From contig VKHL01000072.1 in assembly GCA_015146655.1 (NCBI GenBank), positions 67,906 to 131,905 on the forward strand: 64,000 nucleotides of DNA. The letters run 5' to 3'. Source of the stretch: Ochromonas danica. Its lineage: Eukaryota; Sar; Chrysophyceae; Chromulinales; Chromulinaceae. Position 1 is the stretch's first letter, and every line of letters starts with the position of its first letter. The notes below the pieces were generated by a model. It did no database searches. It saw only the letters and a list, made by a program, of their open reading frames with translations, and was not told where the DNA came from. A program made the translations under genes and the position numbers. This document shows, one piece after another, positions 43,155 through 53,797 of this stretch.

Positions 43155-46100
43155 ATGCATTCTCATCCTACTGATCTTCTACGTCCTTTCCCTAGTCTAT
43201 TTTATCAAAAAGAAATTGAGAGCTCTAGTAGTGAAAGAGAGAAGATTTCTTCCTCGTCTTATCTATCAAACCTTGCATTCTCAGAAAAGCGTATTCGTTC
43301 TTTACGCTATGCTGCTACGACAATAAAGCATAATGGATGTATTAATACAGTCCATTGGAGTACTACTGGAGAATTGCTTTACTCTGGAAGTGATGATCGA
43401 TTGATCAAGATTTGGAGAATTAAGACTGCCTCAGAATCCACATTACTGCATCGTGTTGAGAGTGGACATCGTGGTAATATCTTTACAGTTCTACCTAAAC
43501 CAGATGACGCTGGGACACTCTTATCAGGTGCTGCTGATGGGAATGTTCGTATCAACTATCTGGAAAGTCGCTCTCGTGGAACAACACTTTTGTCATCCGA
43601 AGACTTCATGTAAGTACAACCTGATAGAGCTTTCTTCTTGCATTGGCTAGTATACCATAGCTAATATTGCTTTCTTCCCTCATTCCTTCTCTTTCTCTTT
43701 ATTGATTGCAGACATAAGATAATCTTTGATCGTGAGAATCCAAATGTCTTATATACTGCAGAGGAATGTGGTCATATAACACGAATAGATCTTCGTTCTG
43801 GTAAGAAAGATGTCATCTTTAAGCATCATAAAACGTGCTATGACCTATGTGCTGGGGAATATCGAAGTAATATTGGGCATTTTTATCCATCTTGGTCCTC
43901 TCTGGCTGCTGTGAAAGTTGTCACTCAGGCTTCTTGCTTCTCTACACCTCATCTTTTGGTTGGTGGGCAAGGCTATTTTGTGGGTATGATAGATCTTCGT
44001 CTTACCAATGGAATCAATGAATTTGATGAAAGCTCATCCTCATCCTCATTTGTGAGATTGTGGAGTCCTTGTCTACCCTATGACAATGATGTGGAATATG
44101 ACTCTGACACGTTGAATTACTATAGTCGGGTGGCACCTTTCCATCCCTATGGACACCAAGGAATGGATGAAAATTGGTCCAATAATGCAAGTGCTCAGTC
44201 GTGTAGTGCCCATCAGCTGTCACTTTCTGGGTTAGACATCAGTAAGAATGGCAAATACATGGTTGCAAACTTCCAAGCTGATCAGATCTACACGTTCAAT
44301 TTGCAAAGCCCTAATGATCTCATTGGAATCCATGGAGCCATTGGAGGACATATCAATTATGCAACTTTTCTTAAAGGTGTTTCTTATTTTGGTCCGAAGG
44401 ATGAATATATTACTGCAGGTTCAGATAGTGGTCATATGTGGATATGGCGCTCTCAGCCTGCTCGAGGTACTGGAGATTGTAAGCTTGTTAACGTCTTCAA
44501 AGCTGGTGAGAAATCCTTTTATAATTGCTTTAACCACATGATTAAGTGTGTTTTTGCTTGCTTCCGTACTAGATGGGCGTACTTGCAATGGTATTGCTCC
44601 ACATCCTTATGCTCCACTCTTGGTGAGCTACGGCATTGATAGTGATGCCAAAGTGTGGCACTTTGAAACTCCAAATGATGACCAACCCATGACCTTGCCT
44701 CTCTCTGTCTCTTCTTGCTCGTCTTCATCGGCCGAAGGTTCTGTGGAAGAAAAAGGTTGCTTGTTAGATAGTCTGTTGCCCCAATTGTCATTGTGTCGAC
44801 ACGAAGGAAGACGGGATCAATGCAAATACGATCGGTTATCCTTACCGCTCAATGGATATGAATCCATCGCCTGTGAATTTAGTGATATCCATAATTTGCC
44901 ACACATTCTGCGTGTGAACAAGGTATGTAGGGAATGTCAACGCCACAACAATTTACTGACCTTGATTGTTGGTGCTCCTAGAATTTAGCGAGGCCTGTCT
45001 CTTTTGATCGATTGACATCTCTCATAACGGGTCCCTATCCTAGAGCAATTGGACCTTATCAGTTTTCTTTGGCCAGTAATCATCTATTGGAGCATCTTCT
45101 ACACGAGCATTTCTATCCCTACGAAAGGAAGGCCATGGAGCATATTGAAGGAGTGATTGAAGATGTTGGGAGCTACCTTGCAGACGATATGTTCTTTGAC
45201 ATCATGGACGCTGAATGTCTGAAATACGAGTAAGGCTGTACTCATTCATAGAATTTGAGAGATTAACTCTGATCACATGTTTTGATGACACATCTAGACG
45301 TCTGCAACAGTATGTTTCGGCCACTCTCGGCGAGTCTCCTTTGCTCATGATGACTGACCTAACAAAAAATATGATTGTTCAAACTTATAAATCATGTGAG
45401 AGCATCTTCAGAGCGAGGAGCGATGTTAAAATGAAGCTCAAATTGGATTATCTCGGTTTTATTCGCCATTCTCAAATTAAATGGACACCAAGCATGCTTG
45501 CTAACTACTTCCTCCTACCATTGACAGAGCTCTATCGTGTTGCCGAGATTGCTCGAGCGGTAGGATCTACTGTTGCTTATCACTTTGCTGACTCACTTAT
45601 GCATATTATGTTGCATAGAATGGGAACGCGCTGTTTCGCGCCAAACAATGGGCGCGAGCTCATTATTTTTATTGCAAGTCCTTTCGTTATGTGGAGTACA
45701 TTCTCCATCTAGCACGAGATTTTGATGTAAGTCACCAGAACATTCGTTTAGCACCCTTTGCCAATTACTAACCTCAAATCTCTTTGTTATTGAGCAGTTG
45801 ACAGGAAAACAAAGAGATCCGTCATATGTGGACGTACATACTATTTGCGAACAAGAACTTCAAAGAATGAACAGTTCAGCATCTGAAGATGGACAAGAAA
45901 GTGACGATGAAACAGTTGACCATGAGCAAGAAGATGAAGAGGCAGAAAGCGTGGAGGAGGAAGTGGAAGAGGAAGATGAAGATGAAGATGGGAATGAAGC
46001 ACTAATTCCAGACATCTCGACTATAGTGGCGGAGCTTCAATCATCCAATTCCACTTCAGAATCTACTTCGACAAGTCGAAGCCGCTTGGATGATCTTTAT

Positions 46101-46775
46101 GGTCCTCAATTTGATTTCGCAACTATGTCGCGTAAACAGGAAGAAGTGATGCAGGTGTCGTCACAAGAAAGAAAAGATGGTTCAGAAGGCCTGCAAAGAG
46201 ATGCAGAGAGATTGTATATTGCTGCTACTCACGAGATGGCGAAAGAAATAATGATAAGACTTTGTGAAAAACTGGCGCCAGACATGGGTAAACTCGCGCT
46301 ATCTAATCTTATGGCAACATTTCTTGCAGTAAGTAATATGATTTAGCTTCTTGAAACCTAGACATGAGATCAATAACACCTGCATGCAACCTTTCTTGTC
46401 ATCTGCTAATATCAATGTCAGATGGGCAAGTATACAGATACTCTTCATGTTAGTGATGATGCTACAATATTTATGAAGGTAAGGAATTGGGTTTGTTCTC
46501 TAATATATGATATGATGTGTATGATACGGGGTGTTATCTGATAATAGAAGTTCAATCTCGAAGTCGATGCTAAGCTCTTATTCCGAAGAGGTTGTGCTGA
46601 GTTACAACTATCACTGTATGCTGAAGCTATTGAAGATCTATCCTCTGCATTAACTCTATGTCCTCAAGATGCCTCCATTAGTAATAAGCTGAAGCAAGCA
46701 AAACGACTGCATGAACTCAAGCGAAAGAGAGAAATGCAGGTTTATACAAGAATGTTTGGAGCTGAAGAGACCTAA
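43155..46775 (+). CDS. WD40-TPR protein (DCAF8/WDTC1-like beta-propeller fused to TPR cochaperone-type C-terminus)
   Basis: Nine exons: 43155-43609, 43712-44505, 44573-44922, 44982-45229, 45298-45559, 45619-45726, 45798-46328, 46422-46478 and 46548-46775. All phases close, giving 1,010 residues. N-terminal WD repeats include HNGCINTVHWSTTGELLYSGSDDRLIKIW and GIAPHPYAPLLVSYGIDSDAKVW, the pattern of DDB1-CUL4 substrate receptors. Intron 5 removal creates NGNALFRAKQWARAHYFYCKSFRYVE, a TPR. An acidic spacer follows (residues about 760-820), then LFRRGCAELQLSLYAEAIEDLSSALTLCPQDA and RKREMQVYTRMFG, the end seen in FKBP-type TPR proteins. Role in CUL4 ubiquitin ligase adaptor function is inferred; the TPR could dock Hsp90/Hsp70. 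Confidence 0.82.
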
Positions 46776-47025
46776 ATGAACATCAGAAGAAGTCGGCACA
46801 TACATTTCCTTTTGCTATTTTTGTGTTTTGTCATCCTTTGTTGCGATCATTCTGAAGTCCACGTCACTGTCAGAAACACTTCTAATTGTTATACATTCAA
46901 ATAACTCTGATTCGTTCATTTGATAATTGTGCTAAAGTTTCTTACTACTTACACGAACGTTAAAAGGCTATATATACAAGAGAGAATTGCAGTCAGTACC
47001 ACCTTGACCTAAGTGGTAAGCCAAC

Positions 47026-47462
47026 TTAGGCATGGAAGCGTTGGTAATTGGGAGGTTGATCAGGCTTGCGAGGTTGATGAGCAGCAATTTCAACATCTGA
47101 ATCACTTTCATCTGAGTCACTTTCCGCAAATTGCCTATTCTTATGATAGATACAACAACCTGAGAAACCAACAAAAACAATAACAACACCAACAGCAACA
47201 CCAACAATGACAACAATAGCAGCAGAGTGAAATTAGCATCAATTAGCTGACATACTAGAAATTCATTTAATTAATGCTTACGCTTTGAGCTCTTTTTTCC
47301 CATATGCTCATTATCAACAGTTCCTTCAGCCCATTTGAGTTTGCCTTTAGCTTTTTCACGAAGTTTTAGAACAAGAACTTTTTCTTTGTTTTGTTGTTGT
47401 TGCTGTTGTTGTTCAGTGAGCGTTAATGTTCCTGAAGATAAATTAGTAGAAATACCCTCCAT
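47026..47462 (-). CDS. PPP1R11: PPP1R11 / inhibitor-3 family protein
   Basis: Exons 47462-47282 and 47159-47026 join in phase 1 to give 104 residues. The core VLVLKLREKAKGKLKWAEGTVDNEHM and GKKSSKRCCIYHKNRQFAESDSDESDSD matches inhibitor-3 (LTIKLRKRK...[27 protein letters not shown], acidic). It includes the PP1-binding K-x-x-W region. The Cys pair is created by splicing. The family inhibits protein phosphatase 1 and has been reported as an E3 ligase. The C-terminal His/Cys-rich part of the animal protein is lacking. The frame is open upstream to 47636, but the Met at 47462 fits the family start; a Gln run follows it. Confidence 0.88.
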
Positions 47463-47794
47463 GATGTTCTTTTCAAGGTAAAGACGTGCTGATTTGAAAC
47501 AATTAAGAAGAGAAGGCAAATTGTGGAATGTTCGATTCCTCTCTGAACCAATGAATTTTACCCACTTTTGACACACGCGCAAGCAAGTCAAAAGTGGGAT
47601 AAAGTGGGATAAAGTGAGTTTTACCAGAGCCACCAATCAGTTGAAGAGCAGTTGGGATGAGATCAAAAAGAGTGACGAGTGAGTCAAACAGACAATTTGA
47701 TCGATCTTATTCAAAAAAGAAAGAAAGACACGAAAGAGATAGGAAAAGCTATTTATTACGCCATACTAATATATCCTCTTGAGAGTCATATAAA
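47463..47794. promoter_or_regulatory. Divergent spacer with a 12-bp perfect inverted repeat
   Basis: CCCACTTTTGAC (47561-47572) and GTCAAAAGTGGG (47587-47598) are exact reverse complements around a 14-nt loop. AAAGTGGGAT is then repeated in tandem. The block is 100-136 bp upstream of the PPP1R11 ATG and about 200 bp upstream of the coiled-coil gene. Binding-site role inferred. Confidence 0.5.
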
Positions 47795-50089
47795 ATGGAT
47801 AAGAAAGGAAATGAACCACAACAACCACAACAACAACAACAATTTCGATTTAGTAGTATCTTTAGCGGACGTGATCTACATGCTATTGTAGATCAAATTT
47901 CTTTAGATTCACCTTTTAAAGATAAAGAAAAAGTTGATAGTGTACAACATTTTGCTTCAAAATTAAATCAATTACGAAATTGTTCTCCTAAAAGTGTAAC
48001 AAGTGATGCAGCGAATATTCTTGGTACAATGTATAATAGTAAACTCTATGGTAGAAAAACAGTACAAGGATATATGTGTTTACTATTAGATCGTATGTTG
48101 GAATTATCGAATTATTGGACATTAACTGTCGATAAACTCTCCAACAATACTAACACTAACACAACTAACAGCAATACTAACAACACTACCAATGCCACTG
48201 TTGGCCATACCAACAACAGCATATATGACCTTGGTGGTCATAATAATAATAATGATCTTAGTGGTAAAGGAAAAGAATGTAATTCTTCATCTGTCTCTAC
48301 AGAGATGACACAAGATAGTTGTTCCATTGAAAACAATACCACTACTACTAACAACAACAATACCAATAATAATGGTGCTATTGTAGAATGGAAAGACTTT
48401 GATTCTATGGAAAGAGAAGATCTTATACAACAATTAACACAATTACAAGATGAAGTAAAACGATATAGTGAAATCATTCATCATGCTGAAACTCGTTGTA
48501 ATAATTATGAAATAATAGCACAAGCTAAAGAAGAATTAGAACAACAAGTTTTACAATTACAGCAAGAAAATAAAGAAATTCAAATGAATGTTGTTACTGA
48601 ATTTGCTTCTTTACGACAAGAAAAGACTTTATTATTAAAAGATTTAGCACGTGCTAGACAAGAGTTAGTTGAAATGATACAAGCACATCGTCACGCATCA
48701 GATGTGGTAGAAGAACGAATTATCTCTTTAGAAGATGCTGCACAAGCACGTGATCAATTAGCAGAAGCAATGAATCAATTACAACAACAATTAAAATCAT
48801 GCCAATCTGAATATGAATGTCTAACCAGAGCTAAGACAACTGTTGAAGAAGAATTACATTCATCACAACATGAAAATGTTATTTTAACAAAACGTATTGC
48901 ACAATTAACATTACAATTAGAATCAACAGATAAAGCAGAAGCAAGATTAGTATCTGTTTTACAAGCTAAAAATGCAGCAGAGAAAAGAGGACGTGAATTA
49001 GAAGAAATGATTCATACAATGAAAGAAAATAAAATACAATTAGAAGAATTAGTGGATAAGAAAGAAAAGAAAGTGAAGAAGTTAAGTGCTCATAAGGAAG
49101 TATTAGTACGAGAATGTGTTACATTACGTAATGAAGTATCATGTTTAAAAGAGAGTATTCAAGGGAAAGAAGATGAAGTAAATCGATTACATCATCTGAT
49201 CGTAGAAGAAACACGTATATCAAGTGAACGTGAAGCAGAATTACGTAATCAATTATCACTTTTACAATTACAACTACAAGAAGAAAAGAATGGAAATCAA
49301 CCAATGAAAGATAAAATGACTTCTTTATTAGAAGAAAAGAAACGAATTTTGAATACTTTAGAGAATTGTCAAAGAAAGTTAGCAGAGAAAGAAGATCAAT
49401 TATCGATTACAATTCGTGAATTGTTAGAGTTACAAGTTGCACAAAGTGATGAAGCATTAAATCCTACAGGACCTACTGCTACTGGTATTGGCAAAAACAA
49501 GTTGTTATCATTTAGTTTCCCTGCATTACAATTAGTCAGGAACTCTTTGTATAAAGGCAATGAAGAAGGACGTCTGTCACCTATGCCATCTTCTAGTCAA
49601 TCTACTACTGTGAATGTTCGTGAGGAACAACAAGTGTCATCAGAGAGAATAGATGGTGTAGCTTGGCGTGATGGTCTGGGATCTAATGGCATGGCAACAA
49701 ACTATCAGATCAATGAAGAAAAGCATGAGGATGTTGTAGTGGAGAGCAGTAGTGGTAATAATAGTCATGAAGAACAACAACAACAACAACAACAACAACA
49801 ATCAGCACATCACTATAATGATCGTGATGTTGATGATGATGATAATAAAGAAGAAGACAATGATAATGATGGTGTTTCCTATAATGTAGATGATGATGAA
49901 GATGCTCATGCTTGGTCATGTAATATGGTGGATGATGTTTTAGCTCCTTCTGTTGCTACTAATCATCTATCATTGTCGTCAACCAAGGATCATTTGTTTG
50001 GGCATAATGTAGGGTTGGTAGATAGTGATGATGATAGCATGGATGATCAACCTACATTGTTCATCCCCGAATACAACCTTGAGATTTGA
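47795..50089 (+). CDS. Long coiled-coil protein, unknown
   Basis: A single exon of 764 residues. Residues 20-115 form a globular helical N-terminus (FSSIFSGRDLHAIVDQISLDSPFKDKEKVDSVQHF ... TVQGYMCLLLDRMLELSNYW). An Asn/Thr run follows. A near-continuous coiled coil covers about 205-555 (heptads rich in Leu/Glu/Gln/Lys), then a Ser-rich tail with a Gln run and a strongly acidic Asp-rich stretch. Family not recognised; Golgin-, centrosome- or flagellum-type scaffolds share this form. It ends 88 bp from the convergent TSNAXIP1-like gene. Confidence 0.7.
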   Translation: MDKKGNEPQQPQQQQQFRFSSIFSGRDLHAIVDQISLDSPFKDKEKVDSVQHFASKLNQLRNCSPKSVTSDAANILGTMYNSKLYGRKTVQGYMCLLLDRMLELSNYWTLTVDKLSNNTNTNTTNSNTNNTTNATVGHTNNSIYDLGGHNNNNDLSGKGKECNSSSVSTEMTQDSCSIENNTTTTNNNNTNNNGAIVEWKDFDSMEREDLIQQLTQLQDEVKRYSEIIHHAETRCNNYEIIAQAKEELEQQVLQLQQENKEIQMNVVTEFASLRQEKTLLLKDLARARQELVEMIQAHRHASDVVEERIISLEDAAQARDQLAEAMNQLQQQLKSCQSEYECLTRAKTTVEEELHSSQHENVILTKRIAQLTLQLESTDKAEARLVSVLQAKNAAEKRGRELEEMIHTMKENKIQLEELVDKKEKKVKKLSAHKEVLVRECVTLRNEVSCLKESIQGKEDEVNRLHHLIVEETRISSEREAELRNQLSLLQLQLQEEKNGNQPMKDKMTSLLEEKKRILNTLENCQRKLAEKEDQLSITIRELLELQVAQSDEALNPTGPTATGIGKNKLLSFSFPALQLVRNSLYKGNEEGRLSPMPSSSQSTTVNVREEQQVSSERIDGVAWRDGLGSNGMATNYQINEEKHEDVVVESSSGNNSHEEQQQQQQQQQSAHHYNDRDVDDDDNKEEDNDNDGVSYNVDDDEDAHAWSCNMVDDVLAPSVATNHLSLSSTKDHLFGHNVGLVDSDDDSMDDQPTLFIPEYNLEI

Positions 50090-50176
50090 TTTTGATTAAT
50101 AGTTATTTTATGTTCAGAATAATTCTCTGCTAGTCTATTCATTGTTTTGTATTGTTTGTTTGTTTGTTTGTTTTAA

Positions 50177-53100
50177 TCATTTCACTCTAGCGGGAGGAGG
50201 ACTTCTCTTGAGGAGAACAGAACGTAACAATCGTTTGAAATCGATTACTGGATGTACTGCACGTTTAGCTTCCATTAGCAAGACTTCCTCGACTGAGCAA
50301 CCACATCCACGAGCTAACCATTGGTTTACTTCTGGACGCAACTTGTTTGGATCAGCATGGATAATAGCCTCGCGAAGCTTGCCAATGGTAGTATTGTTAT
50401 CACCTTCGGCGAACTGATCAATACATTCCAAGACATGCTTTTCAAAGTTCATGGCCTCTGAGATATGTTGTAGACGGATTTGTTCTAAGAAATGTGAACG
50501 ATTTCCTGAATGATCTTCTAAAAGGATTTCTTCAATTCCAATATACCGTGCATTGGGACAATCGATGGCAATTGCCTAGATAAGTCATAGTAAACAAACC
50601 ATCGCATGATGAAAGAAGGTTTTGTAGAGGTAGTATTAAGGTAATTTATGTAGAGGTATAGTAATGGTATACCTTGATGAGCTTGGCAAAGGATTGCTCG
50701 GTCTTATTCGGAAAGAGTCGTCTAAGAAGACGCATGAATTGCTCACTAGCAAGGCGATTGTTAGCTAGACCAGGTAGAACACCTCCAAAGGATGCACGAA
50801 TATTGGGAGCACTACTACTATTACTAGCCACGGAGATGTCATTATTTCCAGTCCCATTTTGTAATTTACATTCTTTGATGGTCTCATCCTAATGACAAAC
50901 CAAAAAACAACAACAAACAAATGGGAAAAGAAGATAAAAGGACAAAGAGAGAATGGTGATGAAATTGAAACAAACCTGCAACATATCTAACATGCTTTGT
51001 AGATCATCTTTGATTTCAATAGACATCTTTTCTTCAAAGACAGTGGAAAATAATTTACAATCACTTAGATTAGCAAACCGCTTTAAAGCATCAAGGATGT
51101 TGTAATACATCTCTGTTGCTAATAATGAGTTTTTGTATTTATCCTGTGATTGAGAGAACAACATTAACAATAACAACATTGGAAACAAGAACAACAACAA
51201 AAGCATAAGGATGGTGAAATAAGAGTTTGAAAACAGAGAAATGAGAGTGAATGTATTCATTGATTATATTTAATTCATATTAGAATAATAATATTAATTT
51301 AGTTATAGTAATAATAACAATAAAAATCATTCAATCATTCAATTGATTACCTTCAAATAGTATTCAATAAAAGTAGAAAACTTTGGATTGAGTGGCATTG
51401 ATTCTAATAGAGAAGATGATAATAAACTGCTACTACCACCACCACCAAGACGTGTGTTAGTGTTGTTATTGTTATTGTTATTACTAATTTGTCTTGGAGT
51501 ACGTAGTGTTTGATCATTACTTGGTACTGTCTCTACAGCAGGTGGTGGAGCATATGGGACAGCAGGGACATTGCCTACTACATCATTACTTGTTGAACTA
51601 CCACCTCCTCCTTGTAATGCTGCAAGAATATGATTATCATAGGCTTGTTTAGCATCCCATAATTCATTTAATACTGAAACAATCTCTTTTTTAGATAAAC
51701 ATAGATTTTGTATTTTCCCATTAAATCTTAAATAGGTTGGAATTGATTCATCTTGACCTAATCCATCAAAATGCATCCAAGGTGATTTGAATTCATCACT
51801 TATAACTAATCCATCTTCTCCTTCATAAGAAAAGGTAAAACTAGAGGAGATACTACCTTTATCAGGTGAACCAGCACCACTTGTTGTTGTCATTGCTGTT
51901 GTACCATTATTATTCCCTTGTATAGCAGCAAGTGCTTCATTTGAAAAATCAACATAAGGTCCCATCTGATTAGATGATCGATTACTAGACTTCCCTTGAG
52001 TGATATGATCTAACATAACTTCAACAATTAACTTTGCTGCTACTCCTTTCTCTACAAGATATAAAACCTTCCCGATAGCATCAGAAGGCATATCTTTATT
52101 TTGCTTTCTTACTAGTATTGGATGAGGATTTAATATCTCTCCTATAGCTTCTTCGACTTTTTCCTTTGTCATTGATGATAAAGTAGATGATACTGCTGCT
52201 GCTGCTTCTTGTTGTTGATCTTGTTCTTCTTCTTGTTGTTGTTGTTGCTTTAGTTGTAATTGTTGTTGTTCTTGTTGTTGTTTATAGAGGGTAAAGCTAT
52301 CATCCACAGCTGTTTTTAATGTCGCATAACGCATAAGAAGTTGACGATGTGTTATTTCCATTCGTTTTAATTCTTCTCGTAACATTGTAATCGTCACTTC
52401 TAGATTATTTACAACATCTTGTCCTACCATCATACCTATGATTTGTTCATTCGATTGTAGTATTCCTTGTAATCTAATCAATCATCATTACCATCAACAT
52501 CACCATCCAATAATAATATACATTACCATATCTAATACATGATCTAATAATACAACAAGTCAAACTTACCGTTCAATCTCTTCATTTAGCTTTTGTTCTG
52601 TAGCACGTAGACTAGCAACTTCCAATCCTCGTATATTTTCTGCTGCTTGATAATTACGATATTCTTCTTCCATTCTAGATAAACTTGATGTTAACATTGT
52701 ACAAGTATTCTTTAAATCTTCGTATTCTTTACGTAATGTTGAACTACTTTCCTTTAATGATAAACTATCTACTTCATTTCGTTTCTTCTCCTCTTGTAAT
52801 AATAGATATTTATTATTCATTTCGTTTAATTGATTTCGTACAAGATCTAATTCTTGGTTTTTCATAATTTCAAGTGATTTCATCTTGTCTTGACATTGAG
52901 ATACAATATCAACATCTTCTTCACGTTTACCTTGATAAGATGCTAGCTCATGTAATAATTGTTCAATATATCCTTCATAAGCTAATTTAACATCTAATAA
53001 GAACTTCTGATAGAGTGTAGACTCATTGATAAAGACTTGGAAAGCTGTGGAATAGATCCAATAGAGTTTCTCCTGGTCCTTCTCATTACCACCACCACGA

Positions 53101-53597
53101 GATGGATCATTATCATCATTTTTACCATCTACCACCTCCTCTACCGTCTTGGATGGAATGGTGCGGAGCCCTTGACCAATCATGAGATTGAGATGATCCA
53201 GTAGATCAGGTCGGGTAGATTTGTAAGGTTGAAAGTGTAAAGTCTTACGAAGACTTTGTGCTTTATTACAAGGACGTAAAGAATGAGCTGATGGTAAGTC
53301 AGGTTCACGAGGTTGATCATTCTTGTTGTCAACAGAGAAGGAAAGAGGGAGAACATCCTCGTCTAGTACATGGTGGGTGATGGACAATGTGTCGGGACTG
53401 ACACTACGCAGTGTTGGAGGAGATGGAGAAGTGGTGGTTGTAGCCTTATGAGGTGAGTTTCGAATGGTAGAGAGAACATTACTACCTGTAGTAGAGACTT
53501 TACTTCTCAACCAAGGCAGCTTGTCTCCTGGTTTCTTCCTATTGCTTGTTCTTGTATCAATACCATAGAGTTCATCTGATTCTAACAACTTCTTCAT
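50177..53597 (-). CDS. TSNAXIP1-like coiled-coil protein (ciliary type)
   Basis: Five exons on the minus strand: 53597-52570, 52473-51351, 51143-50976, 50888-50673 and 50575-50177. Phases close to give 977 residues. The segment YWIYSTAFQVFINESTLYQKFLLDVKLAYEGYIEQLLHEL (about residues 180-220) has the pattern of the N-terminal domain of translin-associated factor X-interacting protein 1. Coiled coils, Gln/Asn runs, and helical C-terminal blocks follow (NQWLARGCGCSVEEVLLMEAKRAVHPVIDFKRLLRS). In animals this family is testis/cilium associated, so the protein supports a flagellated cell. CCTCTTAAGTTAA lies 119 bp upstream of the ATG. The TSNAXIP1 link is by pattern only. Confidence 0.75.
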
Positions 53598-53797
53598 GTC
53601 TGTTCACTAATAAAATGTCAGTATAGAATAGGGGATTTATATTAGTATTTGACACTCTATTTTGATTTCGAGCATTAAAGTAAACAACAAAATGACCGCG
53701 TCGAAACTGCTTATCCTCTTAAGTTAAAGAAGAACAACTCCGAATTGTAAGTTATAATTCAAATAAGTGGACTTTTCCATCGAAATGATTGATGCGA
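53598..53797 (-). promoter_or_regulatory. Promoter of the TSNAXIP1-like gene
   Basis: Contains CTCTTAAGTTAA at 53716-53727. A diverged copy of 53527-53675 (the 5' end of this gene and its upstream sequence) is found at 61270-61425. Confidence 0.45.

Noticed and set aside
45560-45712. Reading through to a stop at 45712 as the end of the WD40 gene
   Set aside because: Removing 45560-45618 restores a clean TPR and joins in phase to all downstream exons.
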